Shown here: piece after piece, positions 13,662 to 21,797 of the stretch | Numbering within the stretch: the stretch's first letter is position 1 | Layout of the letters: each line of letters starts with the position of its first letter | Assembly: GCA_910578715.1 (NCBI GenBank) | Contig: CAJTRL010000063.1 | Location: 1-22,392 of the forward strand | From: an uncultured Lachnospiraceae bacterium | GTDB taxonomy: Bacteria > Bacillota > Clostridia > Lachnospirales > Lachnospiraceae | Direction of reading: 5' to 3' | Length of the DNA stretch: 22,392 nucleotides | The notes under the pieces: generated by a model | What the model was told of the DNA's origin: nothing | The model's input: only the letters and a program-made list of their open reading frames with translations | Databases searched by the model: none | Position numbers and translations under genes: made by a program

Positions 13662-15821
13662 TTAATCTTCCGCATCAAAAGCCGTTCTTTCCACGACGAA
13701 ATCCGGCACCTGTCCGCTTAAGAATTTATAGTAGAAATATCCCCTTTTATACGGATAATCCGAATCCGTTTTGAAAGTTACCACGACCTCATACCCTTCG
13801 TCGAGTATTCTCGAATCGTTCCAGTACAAATCCGAGCGTGAATCAGAAGGATACAGATTCTCCACAATTGCCGCGATTTCCTCCGGGTCGGTAAATTCCT
13901 TCCTGACCGAATGCTGTGTATCAACATAGGATGCCTGTGCGCCGTAACTGTAAGTATTTGCCGTATCAAAATACTGTTCCTGGTCCAGATAATGCCAGTT
14001 CGTTACTTCCAGGCTGAGCACATCCTCCGCCCGCAGCTCCACCGGATATACGGCCTGATATTCTTCCAGTACGGCCAGAGTATTCGTAAAGCTCTCATAT
14101 ACCGGAAAGCTCATGCTGATATAACTGTCATTGACATTCCAGTTCAGCCTTCCGCACGGCCTGTTATAATGTGCCATCGTAAAATCAAACTGCTCCATGT
14201 CTTTTAACCACATTTCCCGGAGCCTTTTCGACTCGGAAGGCGGAAGGTCCGTTTCTATCGTGCCGTTCGTATAGGTAACCGTCCATTCTCTTTCCATTTC
14301 CGAAAAAGCAGTTTCCACATCTTCTTTTGTCATCATGTAAAAGCCGTTTCTGTATTCCGGTGTCCCGATGATTCTGTTGAGCAGCTCTTCATTGGAGCTG
14401 TCCCCCAAATCAACACGAAAAGCACGAACGACTTCCCTTCCGGACTTTAAGCGGTATAATATTCGGACTTCCCGACTGTCTTGTGCGTTTTCCAAATCCA
14501 TTCCCTGGCTTTTACGGGCCAGTTCACAGACCGCGGCCGTATCCGTCAGGAACATATTCTCCCGAAGGAATTCACTGTCGCCGATATAACGAATGGACTC
14601 GTCCGCTTCGTACCACTCCCAGTAATTCTGATAAGGCCCCATATCCAGCGCAACGCTCTCCACCTCTTCCGCTTCCGGCACATAAGAATCGTACCCGAAA
14701 AGGTCGAACTGGAAAATGCAGAAGATAAAGACTGACGCGGCCGCCGCAATTCCGGTCGAAACAAAGTGTTTCAGCGCTCCACGGATATCCGCTTCGTAAA
14801 TTGCTTCCATAACGATACAGCATAATACGGTTCCCCCCGCCATACTGAACGCGGTTATCACTGTATTATAATAGGTTGCGTCATAAACAATATATCCTGC
14901 AAGAAGTCCCGCAACGAGGGAAACGGCAATCTTGATAAAAGAATTAAACTGTTTAAAAGCCATCGCTTTTCCCGCCGCCTCCGAAGGGCGCTTTCTATAA
15001 CACAGCCAGGATAATGCCAGAAGCAATAACGCTGCCACAAGCCATTTCCCATAAATGGGCAAAATTGTCTTTATCACATCTTCTAACAGCGCAACACTTT
15101 TTAACCAGGATATTTTATTGCTATGCTCTATCACAATGGACCCTGAAAATCTTGATTTCACAAAGTAATAGGTCGCCGTGCCAAAAAAGTTCTCCCGGAA
15201 TACCATCAGCATCGTATAGGCAATATAAGCAATGCCTAACAGAATCACTGTCGCAAATCCGGTAATAATCACATTGCCGGTCAGCATAACCGCCAGAACC
15301 GCCGTATGATAAACGATGAGAAAATACAACAGGTTCAGGATAAACGCCAGCCCGCATTCCGCCATACATCTCCCGGTTACGATTCCCTGTGCTGCCGCCA
15401 GAACAACCGCCGCCAGAACACTTATCAGCGCGGGTATGATATATATCAGAATACCGTTTGTATAAATAGTCATAAAACGTCTTTTTTGTGAGACAGGAAC
15501 ACTATGATACATATCCACTTTTTTCCGGTCATACAGATAGGAAAAACCCTGTACCGCAATCACAATGGCAAGCAGCGCGATTGGAAACGTGCTAAGCGGC
15601 TGGAAACCGAGCGCATCCTCCGCCGCTCCCTGTAAAGCGAGTCGGTAATCTTCCACCGTTTTGTAAACGCCGTCGCCGTTCCGGAAATGGATTCTGCTTA
15701 TGTATGCCATTAAAACGCCCGGATAAAGTATGAGCTGGCCCAGAATGCTGACAACCCAAACCCAGATTCTTCTTTTATTATTTTCTTTACTGCTAGCTAA
15801 GAATGAGCTTTTTGATGTCAT
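13662..15821 (-). CDS. ABC transporter permease, DUF6449-type
   Basis: 719 residues. ATG 15821 follows GGAGG by 9 nt. A first helix at about residues 18-40 is followed by FPIALLAIVIAVQGFSYLYD and the intracellular stretch RKKVDMYHSVPVSQKRRF, a block typical of YtrC/ABC-2-like permeases paired with GntR-YtrA regulators. About eight to ten membrane helices are seen up to residue about 375. The rest (about 380-719) is a soluble domain rich in aromatic and acidic residues, which fits the DUF6449 C-terminal region. It overlaps the ATPase gene by 29 nt and is last in the GntR-ATPase-permease operon. Related operons in Bacilli respond to cell-envelope antibiotics; whether this one does is inference. 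Confidence 0.82.
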   Translation of the reverse strand: MTSKSSFLASSKENNKRRIWVWVVSILGQLILYPGVLMAYISRIHFRNGDGVYKTVEDYRLALQGAAEDALGFQPLSTFPIALLAIVIAVQGFSYLYDRKKVDMYHSVPVSQKRRFMTIYTNGILIYIIPALISVLAAVVLAAAQGIVTGRCMAECGLAFILNLLYFLIVYHTAVLAVMLTGNVIITGFATVILLGIAYIAYTMLMVFRENFFGTATYYFVKSRFSGSIVIEHSNKISWLKSVALLEDVIKTILPIYGKWLVAALLLLALSWLCYRKRPSEAAGKAMAFKQFNSFIKIAVSLVAGLLAGYIVYDATYYNTVITAFSMAGGTVLCCIVMEAIYEADIRGALKHFVSTGIAAAASVFIFCIFQFDLFGYDSYVPEAEEVESVALDMGPYQNYWEWYEADESIRYIGDSEFLRENMFLTDTAAVCELARKSQGMDLENAQDSREVRILYRLKSGREVVRAFRVDLGDSSNEELLNRIIGTPEYRNGFYMMTKEDVETAFSEMEREWTVTYTNGTIETDLPPSESKRLREMWLKDMEQFDFTMAHYNRPCGRLNWNVNDSYISMSFPVYESFTNTLAVLEEYQAVYPVELRAEDVLSLEVTNWHYLDQEQYFDTANTYSYGAQASYVDTQHSVRKEFTDPEEIAAIVENLYPSDSRSDLYWNDSRILDEGYEVVVTFKTDSDYPYKRGYFYYKFLSGQVPDFVVERTAFDAED

Positions 15822-16698
15822 AACCCACTACCTCCGTTTCGCTGATAAATATCTCCTCCAAAGATAAGGGCAGCACTTCGCAAAATACCGTATCGACTGT
15901 TGCGAACCGCGCCATAATCTCCTCTTTCGTGCTCCGTACCGTAAACGTACAAAGCGAGCCCCTCTGTTCCTTTTTCAGAATATCCATTCCGCCGAGCGCC
16001 TTACTTTCTTCGTCGGGGGAAGTAAACACACACTGTACCTTCTGGATATTGCATTTCATATCTTCCAAATCTTTGGAAAGCAGAACGCCGCCTCTGTGCA
16101 GCAGCCCCACATGGTCGCAGATATCTTCCAGTTCCCGCAGATTGTGGGAAGCGATAACCGGTGTCAGCCCCCGCTCTTCCATTTCCTTTGCCAGAATGCT
16201 CTTGACGCCCTGACGCATCACCGGGTCAAGCCCGTCAAAAGTCTCGTCGCACAGAAGATATTTCGTGTGGGAACAGATTCCCAGCAGAAGCGCCAGCTGT
16301 TTTTTCATGCCTTTGGAATAGGTATTGATTTTTCTGCGCCTTTCCAGATTAAAATTTTTGAGGTACTCATAATATTCTTCTTTGTTAAACTCTTCATAAA
16401 TGCTGCTGTAATAATGTTCCATCGTTTCCGCATTCGCCCCGGTAAAAAAATAAGGCTCATCCGCAATGAAAAACATCCGTTTTTTCGTCTCCACATTGTC
16501 GTACACCGGCATGCTGTCAACCGCAATCGTTCCTTCGTCCGGTTTTAAGACTCCCGCAATCATGCGAAGCGCAGTGCTCTTTCCGGCGCCGTTCGTTCCA
16601 ATCAGTCCAAAGACTGTATTTTCTTTGATGACAACGCTGACGGAGTCCACCGCTTTGATATTGTCAAACGTCTTGGTCACGTTATACAGTTCAATCAT
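15793..16698 (-). CDS. ABC transporter ATPase (YtrB-like)
   Basis: 301 residues from ATG 16698, with AGGAG 6 nt upstream. The longer frame from 16725 overlaps the gntR stop but has poor spacing. Walker A GTNGAGKST is at about residues 34-42, the signature is YSKGMKKQLALLLG (the SKGM form common in ABC-2-type exporters), Walker B is YLLCDETFDGLDP and the H-loop VIASHNLRELEDI. A C-terminal extension of about 80 residues is usual for this subgroup. It should form the transporter with the overlapping DUF6449 permease and be repressed by the GntR protein upstream. Confidence 0.92.
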   Translation of the reverse strand: MIELYNVTKTFDNIKAVDSVSVVIKENTVFGLIGTNGAGKSTALRMIAGVLKPDEGTIAVDSMPVYDNVETKKRMFFIADEPYFFTGANAETMEHYYSSIYEEFNKEEYYEYLKNFNLERRRKINTYSKGMKKQLALLLGICSHTKYLLCDETFDGLDPVMRQGVKSILAKEMEERGLTPVIASHNLRELEDICDHVGLLHRGGVLLSKDLEDMKCNIQKVQCVFTSPDEESKALGGMDILKKEQRGSLCTFTVRSTKEEIMARFATVDTVFCEVLPLSLEEIFISETEVVGYDIKKLILS

Positions 16699-16721
16699 AT
16701 ACTTCTCCTCTCCATCCTCAT

Positions 16722-17096
16722 TCATCCTTCCGCTCCGGCACAGACAGCCTGCTGCACAACGGACAGGATTTCTTCCCCTGTCACGCCATATTCCATGACT
16801 TCTCTTATCCGTTTCAGAATTTCATCCAGACAGTTTTTCTTCTTTTCTTCCAGCAGCTTCTCCGTGCCCGCGATAAAATTGCCTCTTCCTTTTACCGTAT
16901 AAATAAATCCTTCCCGCTCCAGCTCCGTATAGGCTTTCTGAATCGTATTCGGATTAATGGAAAGCTCCATCGCCAGATTTCTGACCGAAGGCATCTGCTC
17001 GCCGGCCTGCAGGGCTCCTTTTAAAATAAGCACCTTGAACCGCTCCGCAACCTGTTCGTAGATGGGCCGGGTGTCTTTATAATCTATCAGTATCAT
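16722..17096 (-). CDS. YtrA-like GntR-family transcriptional repressor
   Basis: 124 residues. The N-terminal winged helix holds RPIYEQVAERFKVLILKGAL, GEQMPSVRNLAMELSINPNT and QKAYTELEREGFIYTVKGRG, the canonical GntR DNA-binding pattern. The C-terminal part is only about 50 residues of helices, as in the short YtrA subfamily, with no effector-binding FadR or HutC domain. ATG 17096 follows AGGAGG by about 4 nt. It leads the operon with the ABC ATPase and permease. An exact AGTGTA-N13-TACACT palindrome sits between promoter and ATG, matching the operator known for Bacillus subtilis YtrA, so autoregulation is very likely. The inducer is unknown. Confidence 0.93.
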   Translation of the reverse strand: MILIDYKDTRPIYEQVAERFKVLILKGALQAGEQMPSVRNLAMELSINPNTIQKAYTELEREGFIYTVKGRGNFIAGTEKLLEEKKKNCLDEILKRIREVMEYGVTGEEILSVVQQAVCAGAEG

Positions 17097-17111
17097 GGTT
17101 CCTCCTTCCCA

Positions 17112-17142
17112 CTAAGTGTACTATCATTGTTAGTACACTTAG
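17112..17142 (-). promoter_or_regulatory. YtrA-type operator
   Basis: CTAAGTGTACTA (17112-17123) and TAGTACACTTAG (17131-17142) form a perfect 12-bp inverted repeat around 7 nt. Within it lies AGTGTA-N13-TACACT (17115-17139), the known YtrA binding pattern. Its upstream end overlaps the -10 box by two bases and the rest covers the transcription start. Confidence 0.85.
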
Positions 17143-17169
17143 TATAAAACGAAACCCTGTTGTTGTCAA
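17141..17169 (-). promoter_or_regulatory. Sigma-A promoter of the gntR-ABC operon
   Basis: On the minus strand a perfect -35 TTGACA (17164-17169) and a -10 TATACT (17141-17146) are 17 nt apart. It is a strong promoter, so regulation must come from the repressor site next to it. The -35 box is inside the terminator hairpin of the preceding gene. Confidence 0.85.
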
Positions 17170-17177
17170 CAGGGTTT
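17152..17177. terminator. Terminator hairpin after the GGDEF-EAL gene
   Basis: AAACCCTGTTG (17152-17162) and CAACAGGGTTT (17167-17177) form an 11-bp perfect stem with a 4-nt loop, 10 nt past the GGDEF-EAL stop codon. On the plus strand T residues continue to 17179; on the minus strand the tail is TCGTTTTA after the stem T-run. It shares bases with the gntR promoter. Confidence 0.7.
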
Positions 17178-17187
17178 TTAATAGTTT

Positions 17188-19404
17188 TCATGCCCGCATA
17201 CGCAGCTCGTATTCTTCTTCCGGCATGGGTCGTGCAAAATAATATCCCTGAATCATATCGCAGCCGACGCTCGTTAAGAACTTATACTGGTCTTCCGTTT
17301 CCACGCCTTCCGCCGTAATTGCAATGCTCAAATCCTGGGCCATGCGCATAACGCAGCGGATGATGCGCTCGCCTCTTTCATCGTCATAATCGTCAACAAA
17401 GCTCTTATCCAGCTTCATGACATCAATTGGAATGGATTTTAACATCATCAGGGAAGAATATCCTGTTCCAAAATCATCCATCAGAATCATGAATCCCAAA
17501 TCATGCAGTTTTTCCATAATCTGCACAAATTCGTCCTTTTTCTCGAACATGGCGCTTTCCGTAATTTCCAGCTGGATATATTCGATTGGCACGCCGGACT
17601 CATCGAGAATTGCCTTGTATTCGTCAATAAAATCCGGATTGTCAAGATGTCTTCTGGATAAATTTACGGACACGGGAACGATACCGAGCCCTCTGTCCAG
17701 CCAGCGTTTCTGGGCAATGCAGACTTCCCGGAACACATATTCATCCAGTTTGCAGACAAAACCGCTCTCTTCTGCCAGCGGAACGAAAAGACCAGGCGAC
17801 ACCATCTGCCCGTCGGAGCGGCGCCAGCGTACAAGCGCTTCCGCGCCCGCCAGCTTCTGCGTTTTTGAATCATATTTGGGCTGGTAATAAACGACAAATT
17901 CATGATTGTGATAGGCATACTCTATCTGGTCGGACAGTTGTTTTTTCTGAAGTTCTTTCTCTTTGATTTCGTCCGTATAAACTTTGTAGATGCCGTTTCT
18001 TGCCTGCTTCGCCAGATTATGGGCAAGAGACGCACAATCCAGCATGTCCTCAATATTATCGTCTCCGTTTTGCACATAATGAATGCCAAATACCGGGTGA
18101 AGCAGATATTCCAGCGTTTCCGAAAGGCGCAGCTGCTGGATATTTTCCGCCATTTTCAGAATCCGCTGCCTGATTTCTTTTTCCTCTTCATAAAACAAGA
18201 GCAGATAAAACCGGTCCGCCGTGCTTCTTGCCACAAATTCTTCTTCCCGGCAGCTTTCCTGTAATGTCCTGTAAATGAAACGGAGAACCTTGTTTCCCTC
18301 TTCATAGCCGAACAAATCATTTACCAGCTTGAAATCATCCAAATCCATCATAATAATTGCAATATTTTTATAATGTACCTGTGTTCTGCGCTCCACTTCT
18401 ATTTTAAATCTTGCTAACGTATTTCCTCCGGTCAGTTCATCCACATACAGAAGATTCTGCATACGCTGTTTCTTTCTTCGTTCTTCCTGCAGAATCACAA
18501 AAGCGATAACAGCGCAGACCACCGCCAGAATGCCGCACATCAGATAGGTTCTGTGAATAATATAATTGGAGGTGTTTTCCATAAAATCCACGGGAACCAC
18601 ATCAATGAGGAACCAGTCTTTAATGCCGAGCGGTGTAGAATACATATATTTGCCGACTTTATTATAAAAAATGACATACCCCGTTTCGCCATTTTCCAAC
18701 AGTAATTTTAAATCCTCGACCGACTGGTAATTCCGCTCGTCCGCTTCCGTCATGGACTTGAAAATATTGGTCATATTCTGGAAGCTGGTCGGGTGCGTGG
18801 AATCCATAATCTTATCGCCGTCGCGCTCTATGACATAGGTATAGCCTTCCCCCTCAAAAGATGAGACTTCCATCACGTCTTTCAGACTGTCCATCCGGTA
18901 AGGCGCGCACAGGACACCAATCACTTCCCCGTCATATTTTATCGGCGCACTGAAAACAATAATCTCTTCTCCGTCCATCAAATCAATCAGCGGGTCGGAA
19001 ATACAGCTTTCCCCCCGCATGGAAGCCTTGAAATATTCTCTTTCCGAAACATCCGCCATTTCATCTACCGTGGTATGAAGAATGCCGTCTGCCCGGCAGA
19101 ATCCAAACCGTTTGAAAGAATAGCGTTCCTCAATCTGTCTTAAAATATCCAGAATCTCCTCTTCTTCCATCTCTCCCATGTCGCTGATTCTTTCCGCTAT
19201 TTCATCCAGTGCGGCCAGGTCGCCTTCTATTTCCTTCTGCATGACAAGGACATTCTGGCTGGAAACCTCTTTTAACGTATTCCGCACCAGTCCCCGCAGC
19301 TCATCCTTTAATTGATGGGAATACCATGCAAAAGCCACCACGCTGACCATAAGCAGCCCAATGACATATCCTACCTTGAAAATGGAATCCCTTTTACGTT
19401 TCAT
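17188..19404 (-). CDS. Membrane dCache-GGDEF-EAL protein, likely c-di-GMP phosphodiesterase
   Basis: 738 residues from ATG 19404. A longer frame starts with GTG 19476 but has no ribosome site or conserved sequence; even 19404 has only a weak AAGAG. Layout: membrane helix 1 (about 8-28), an outer sensor of about 250 residues with dCache wording (SEREYFKASMRGE, SAPIKYDGEVIGVLCAPY), helix 2 (about 281-305), GGDEF domain and EAL domain. The GGDEF motif is replaced by TADRF (395-399), so cyclase activity is not expected. The EAL domain is complete: EALVRW (from Glu 522), NLSRRHL, LEITES, MDDFGTGYSSL, KLDKSF, AEGVE and QGYYFARP. Hence it probably breaks down cyclic di-GMP in response to a ligand outside the cell. 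The degenerate GGDEF may bind GTP or c-di-GMP as a control site. It is single-gene and followed by a terminator. Confidence 0.92.
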   Translation of the reverse strand: MKRKRDSIFKVGYVIGLLMVSVVAFAWYSHQLKDELRGLVRNTLKEVSSQNVLVMQKEIEGDLAALDEIAERISDMGEMEEEEILDILRQIEERYSFKRFGFCRADGILHTTVDEMADVSEREYFKASMRGESCISDPLIDLMDGEEIIVFSAPIKYDGEVIGVLCAPYRMDSLKDVMEVSSFEGEGYTYVIERDGDKIMDSTHPTSFQNMTNIFKSMTEADERNYQSVEDLKLLLENGETGYVIFYNKVGKYMYSTPLGIKDWFLIDVVPVDFMENTSNYIIHRTYLMCGILAVVCAVIAFVILQEERRKKQRMQNLLYVDELTGGNTLARFKIEVERRTQVHYKNIAIIMMDLDDFKLVNDLFGYEEGNKVLRFIYRTLQESCREEEFVARSTADRFYLLLFYEEEKEIRQRILKMAENIQQLRLSETLEYLLHPVFGIHYVQNGDDNIEDMLDCASLAHNLAKQARNGIYKVYTDEIKEKELQKKQLSDQIEYAYHNHEFVVYYQPKYDSKTQKLAGAEALVRWRRSDGQMVSPGLFVPLAEESGFVCKLDEYVFREVCIAQKRWLDRGLGIVPVSVNLSRRHLDNPDFIDEYKAILDESGVPIEYIQLEITESAMFEKKDEFVQIMEKLHDLGFMILMDDFGTGYSSLMMLKSIPIDVMKLDKSFVDDYDDERGERIIRCVMRMAQDLSIAITAEGVETEDQYKFLTSVGCDMIQGYYFARPMPEEEYELRMRA

Positions 19405-19652
19405 ACTAAATACTCTTGCCCTTCTATAACCCACCCAGTTGTCCGATATTCCTATGAAATATCCACAGGAAATCACTCCCCGATGTCAGACGCACAATAT
19501 AATTTCAGCATTTTTTACAGGCATATGCTAAAATATAATTACATATTAGTCTTATTATACAATGTTTTCCACATTCTGGATAGCCCTTGTTCCTATTTTT
19601 CTAAAATTTTTCTTAAATATTTTCATAATATATTTTCATCTGTCATTCATTT
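19405..19652. other. AT-rich divergent intergenic region
   Basis: Non-coding gap between the divergent GGDEF-EAL and beta-galactosidase genes. Several TATAAT/TATATT-like hexamers occur on the minus strand (for example near 19553-19558) but none has a convincing -35, so the GGDEF-EAL promoter is not placed. Two direct copies of ATATTTTCAT at 19617-19626 and 19630-19639, 13 nt apart, lie just upstream of the bga promoter and could bind a regulator. No riboswitch was recognised. Confidence 0.5.
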
Positions 19653-19681
19653 TTGACAATTACCTATCAAAATAGTACAAT
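19653..19681 (+). promoter_or_regulatory. Promoter of the beta-galactosidase gene
   Basis: TTGACA (19653-19658) and TACAAT (19676-19681) are 17 nt apart. The predicted start near 19688 gives a leader of about 24 nt with AGGAGG at 19700-19705, 6 nt from the ATG. Confidence 0.8.
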
Positions 19682-19711
19682 TGAAATATCAACTGAAACA
19701 GGAGGCATAGG

Positions 19712-21793
19712 ATGAGCTCATTGTCAAACAGCAATATTTCAAACGGTAAACAGTTTTTCACATGGGAACGGATGACTCTTGGCGTCTGCTATTACCCGGA
19801 ACACTGGGACGAAAGTCTGTGGGCGGACGACCTGGCGCGTATGAAAGAAACGGGTATTTCCGTCATCCGCATCGCAGAATTTGCCTGGAACAAAATAGAG
19901 CCGCATGAAAACGAATATGACTTTTCTTTTTTTGACCGTTTCTTAGACCTTTGTCTGGAAAAAGGAATCAAAGTTATTTTCTCCACCCCCACGGCAACCC
20001 CTCCGGCCTGGCTGACGGAAAATCATCCGGAAGTCTTAAACGCCCGGATGGACGGCGTGCTCTACCGGCACGGCTGCAGAAAACACTATAACTATAATTC
20101 CCCCGTCTATCGGAATTACTGTCAGAACATCGTGACGCGCAGCGCCATGCACTACGGGCCCCATCCGGCCGTCATCGGCTGGCAGATTGATAACGAATTA
20201 AACTGCGAGCTGCGGGAGTTTTATTCGGAAGCGGACGATTCGGCTTTCCGCGACTTTTTACAGGAAAAATACGGAACTCTCGACGCTCTGAACCGGGCCT
20301 GGGGAACCGTTTTCTGGAACCAGACCTATACGGACTGGAAAGAAGTCCATCTTCCCCGGCTGACTCCGGCGGAAGGGACGAATCCGCATAGGAAACTGGA
20401 CTACTGCCGCTTCATAGCACAAAGCGCCTTCCGTTTCTGCAAAATGCAGGCCGATATCCTGCGCAAATATATCAAACCGGGAGATTTCATCACCACCAAC
20501 GGCATATTCTCCCTCATCGACAATCACCGGATGGCCAAAGAATGTCTGGATATTTATATGTACGATTCTTACCCGAACTTCGCTTTCGGACTCGGCTCGC
20601 AGCCGAAGGAAGACCCTTTGTGCGACAGATGGAACAGCAAAAACCAGAATGAAGTCCGTTCCGTCTGCCCCCACTACGGCATTATGGAGCAACAGTCCGG
20701 TGCCGGCGGCTGGACGGCCAGAATGGAGGGACCGGCGCCCAGACCCGGCCAGCTCACCCTCTGGGCAATGCAGAGCGTAGCTCACGGCGCGGATTTTATC
20801 TCCTTTTTCCGCTGGCGTACCTGTACCTTCGGCACGGAACTGTACTGGCACGGCATTCTGGATTACGATAATCGGGAAAACAGGAAATTACGGGAAGTAA
20901 AAGACTTTTACAAGAAATTTCAGACGCTTATGCCGCTTTGCGGCGCGGAATATGTAACATCCTTCGGTCTGCTCAAAGACTATGACAACCTATGGGATAT
21001 GGAAGCGGATATCTGGCATGCGCGGATTGCTTCCCACAGCGACAATGAAATTTTTGCCGGGGCCGAACTGTCCAATCTGCCCTATGATATCCTGTATCTG
21101 CGCGATGACAGCCGCCTTTCCGAGCTGATGCGCTATCCGGTTCTGCTCTATCCCCACCCGCTCCTGATGAGCGAAGAGCGGGCCGCGCTGCTTACGGCTT
21201 ATGTGGAAGAAGGCGGCACGCTGATTCTGGGCTGCCGCAGCGGCCTGAAAAATCTGAACGGCATCTGCGAAATGCTGCCGCAGCCCGGCCTCTTACAGCC
21301 TCTTACCGGAACGGATATCCGGGACTTCACCTATACGAGCCCGGCGGAAGAAGAAATCTATGCGGACTGGAACGGTGTACGCCTTCCCATGCCCGTTTTT
21401 AACGATGTCCTGACGCCGCTTTCTGGCACGAAAGTGCTCGCCCGCTATAAAAACGGCTATTATGCGGGGGAAGCGGCCCTGACGGAGCACCGGGGCGGAA
21501 AAGGCCGGACGCTCCATCTCGGGAGCGCCTTTTCCAGAGAAACTCTGCCGGAGCTTCTGGCCTATGCGGGCGCCGTATCACCTTTTGCGGAACTCATCGA
21601 GGCCGACGGAAGAGACGTGGAACTGACCCTTCGCCGGAAAGAAAACAAAACATTCCTGTTTGCGCTGAATTTCCGCCCGGTGGAAATTTCCTTCGTCCTG
21701 AAAAAGAAAATGCGGTTTCTTTATGAGGACAAAGAAGTTTCCGGGCCGCAGACCCTTCCCGCTTTCGGGACGGCCGTTTATGAGGTTTTATAG
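19712..21793 (+). CDS. GH42 beta-galactosidase
   Basis: 693 residues, normal for family GH42. The (beta/alpha)8 domain begins at LGVCYYPEHWDESLWADDLARM and contains IRIAEFAWNKIEP, TPTATPPAWL and GWQIDNELN, with the acid/base Glu at 162. The nucleophile is Glu 326 in YGIMEQQSGAGGW. A trimerisation domain (from about residue 400) and a small C-terminal beta domain follow, as in the family. The cysteine zinc site of some thermophilic members is not seen. There is no signal peptide, so it acts in the cytoplasm on imported beta-galactosides (galacto-oligosaccharides or plant/host fragments); the substrate is not shown by sequence. It has its own promoter and stands alone with no sugar transporter next to it in the window. 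It is the only plus-strand gene, ending 4 bp from the convergent gpmI. Confidence 0.95.
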   Translation: MSSLSNSNISNGKQFFTWERMTLGVCYYPEHWDESLWADDLARMKETGISVIRIAEFAWNKIEPHENEYDFSFFDRFLDLCLEKGIKVIFSTPTATPPAWLTENHPEVLNARMDGVLYRHGCRKHYNYNSPVYRNYCQNIVTRSAMHYGPHPAVIGWQIDNELNCELREFYSEADDSAFRDFLQEKYGTLDALNRAWGTVFWNQTYTDWKEVHLPRLTPAEGTNPHRKLDYCRFIAQSAFRFCKMQADILRKYIKPGDFITTNGIFSLIDNHRMAKECLDIYMYDSYPNFAFGLGSQPKEDPLCDRWNSKNQNEVRSVCPHYGIMEQQSGAGGWTARMEGPAPRPGQLTLWAMQSVAHGADFISFFRWRTCTFGTELYWHGILDYDNRENRKLREVKDFYKKFQTLMPLCGAEYVTSFGLLKDYDNLWDMEADIWHARIASHSDNEIFAGAELSNLPYDILYLRDDSRLSELMRYPVLLYPHPLLMSEERAALLTAYVEEGGTLILGCRSGLKNLNGICEMLPQPGLLQPLTGTDIRDFTYTSPAEEEIYADWNGVRLPMPVFNDVLTPLSGTKVLARYKNGYYAGEAALTEHRGGKGRTLHLGSAFSRETLPELLAYAGAVSPFAELIEADGRDVELTLRRKENKTFLFALNFRPVEISFVLKKKMRFLYEDKEVSGPQTLPAFGTAVYEVL

Positions 21794-21797
21794 TGCT

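Noticed and set aside
19405..19476. Longer GGDEF-EAL start at GTG 19476
   Set aside because: The extra 24 residues are not of a signal or membrane type and there is no spaced ribosome site; ATG 19404 places the basic KRKR stretch right before the first helix.
19405..19500. c-di-GMP riboswitch in the leader of the GGDEF-EAL gene
   Set aside because: Neither GEMM-I nor GEMM-II core motifs could be found; only a short GATATT/AATATC hairpin.
20258..20851. Minus-strand 197-codon frame antisense to the beta-galactosidase gene
   Set aside because: Covers the catalytic region of a clear GH42 enzyme on the other strand; no ribosome binding site.
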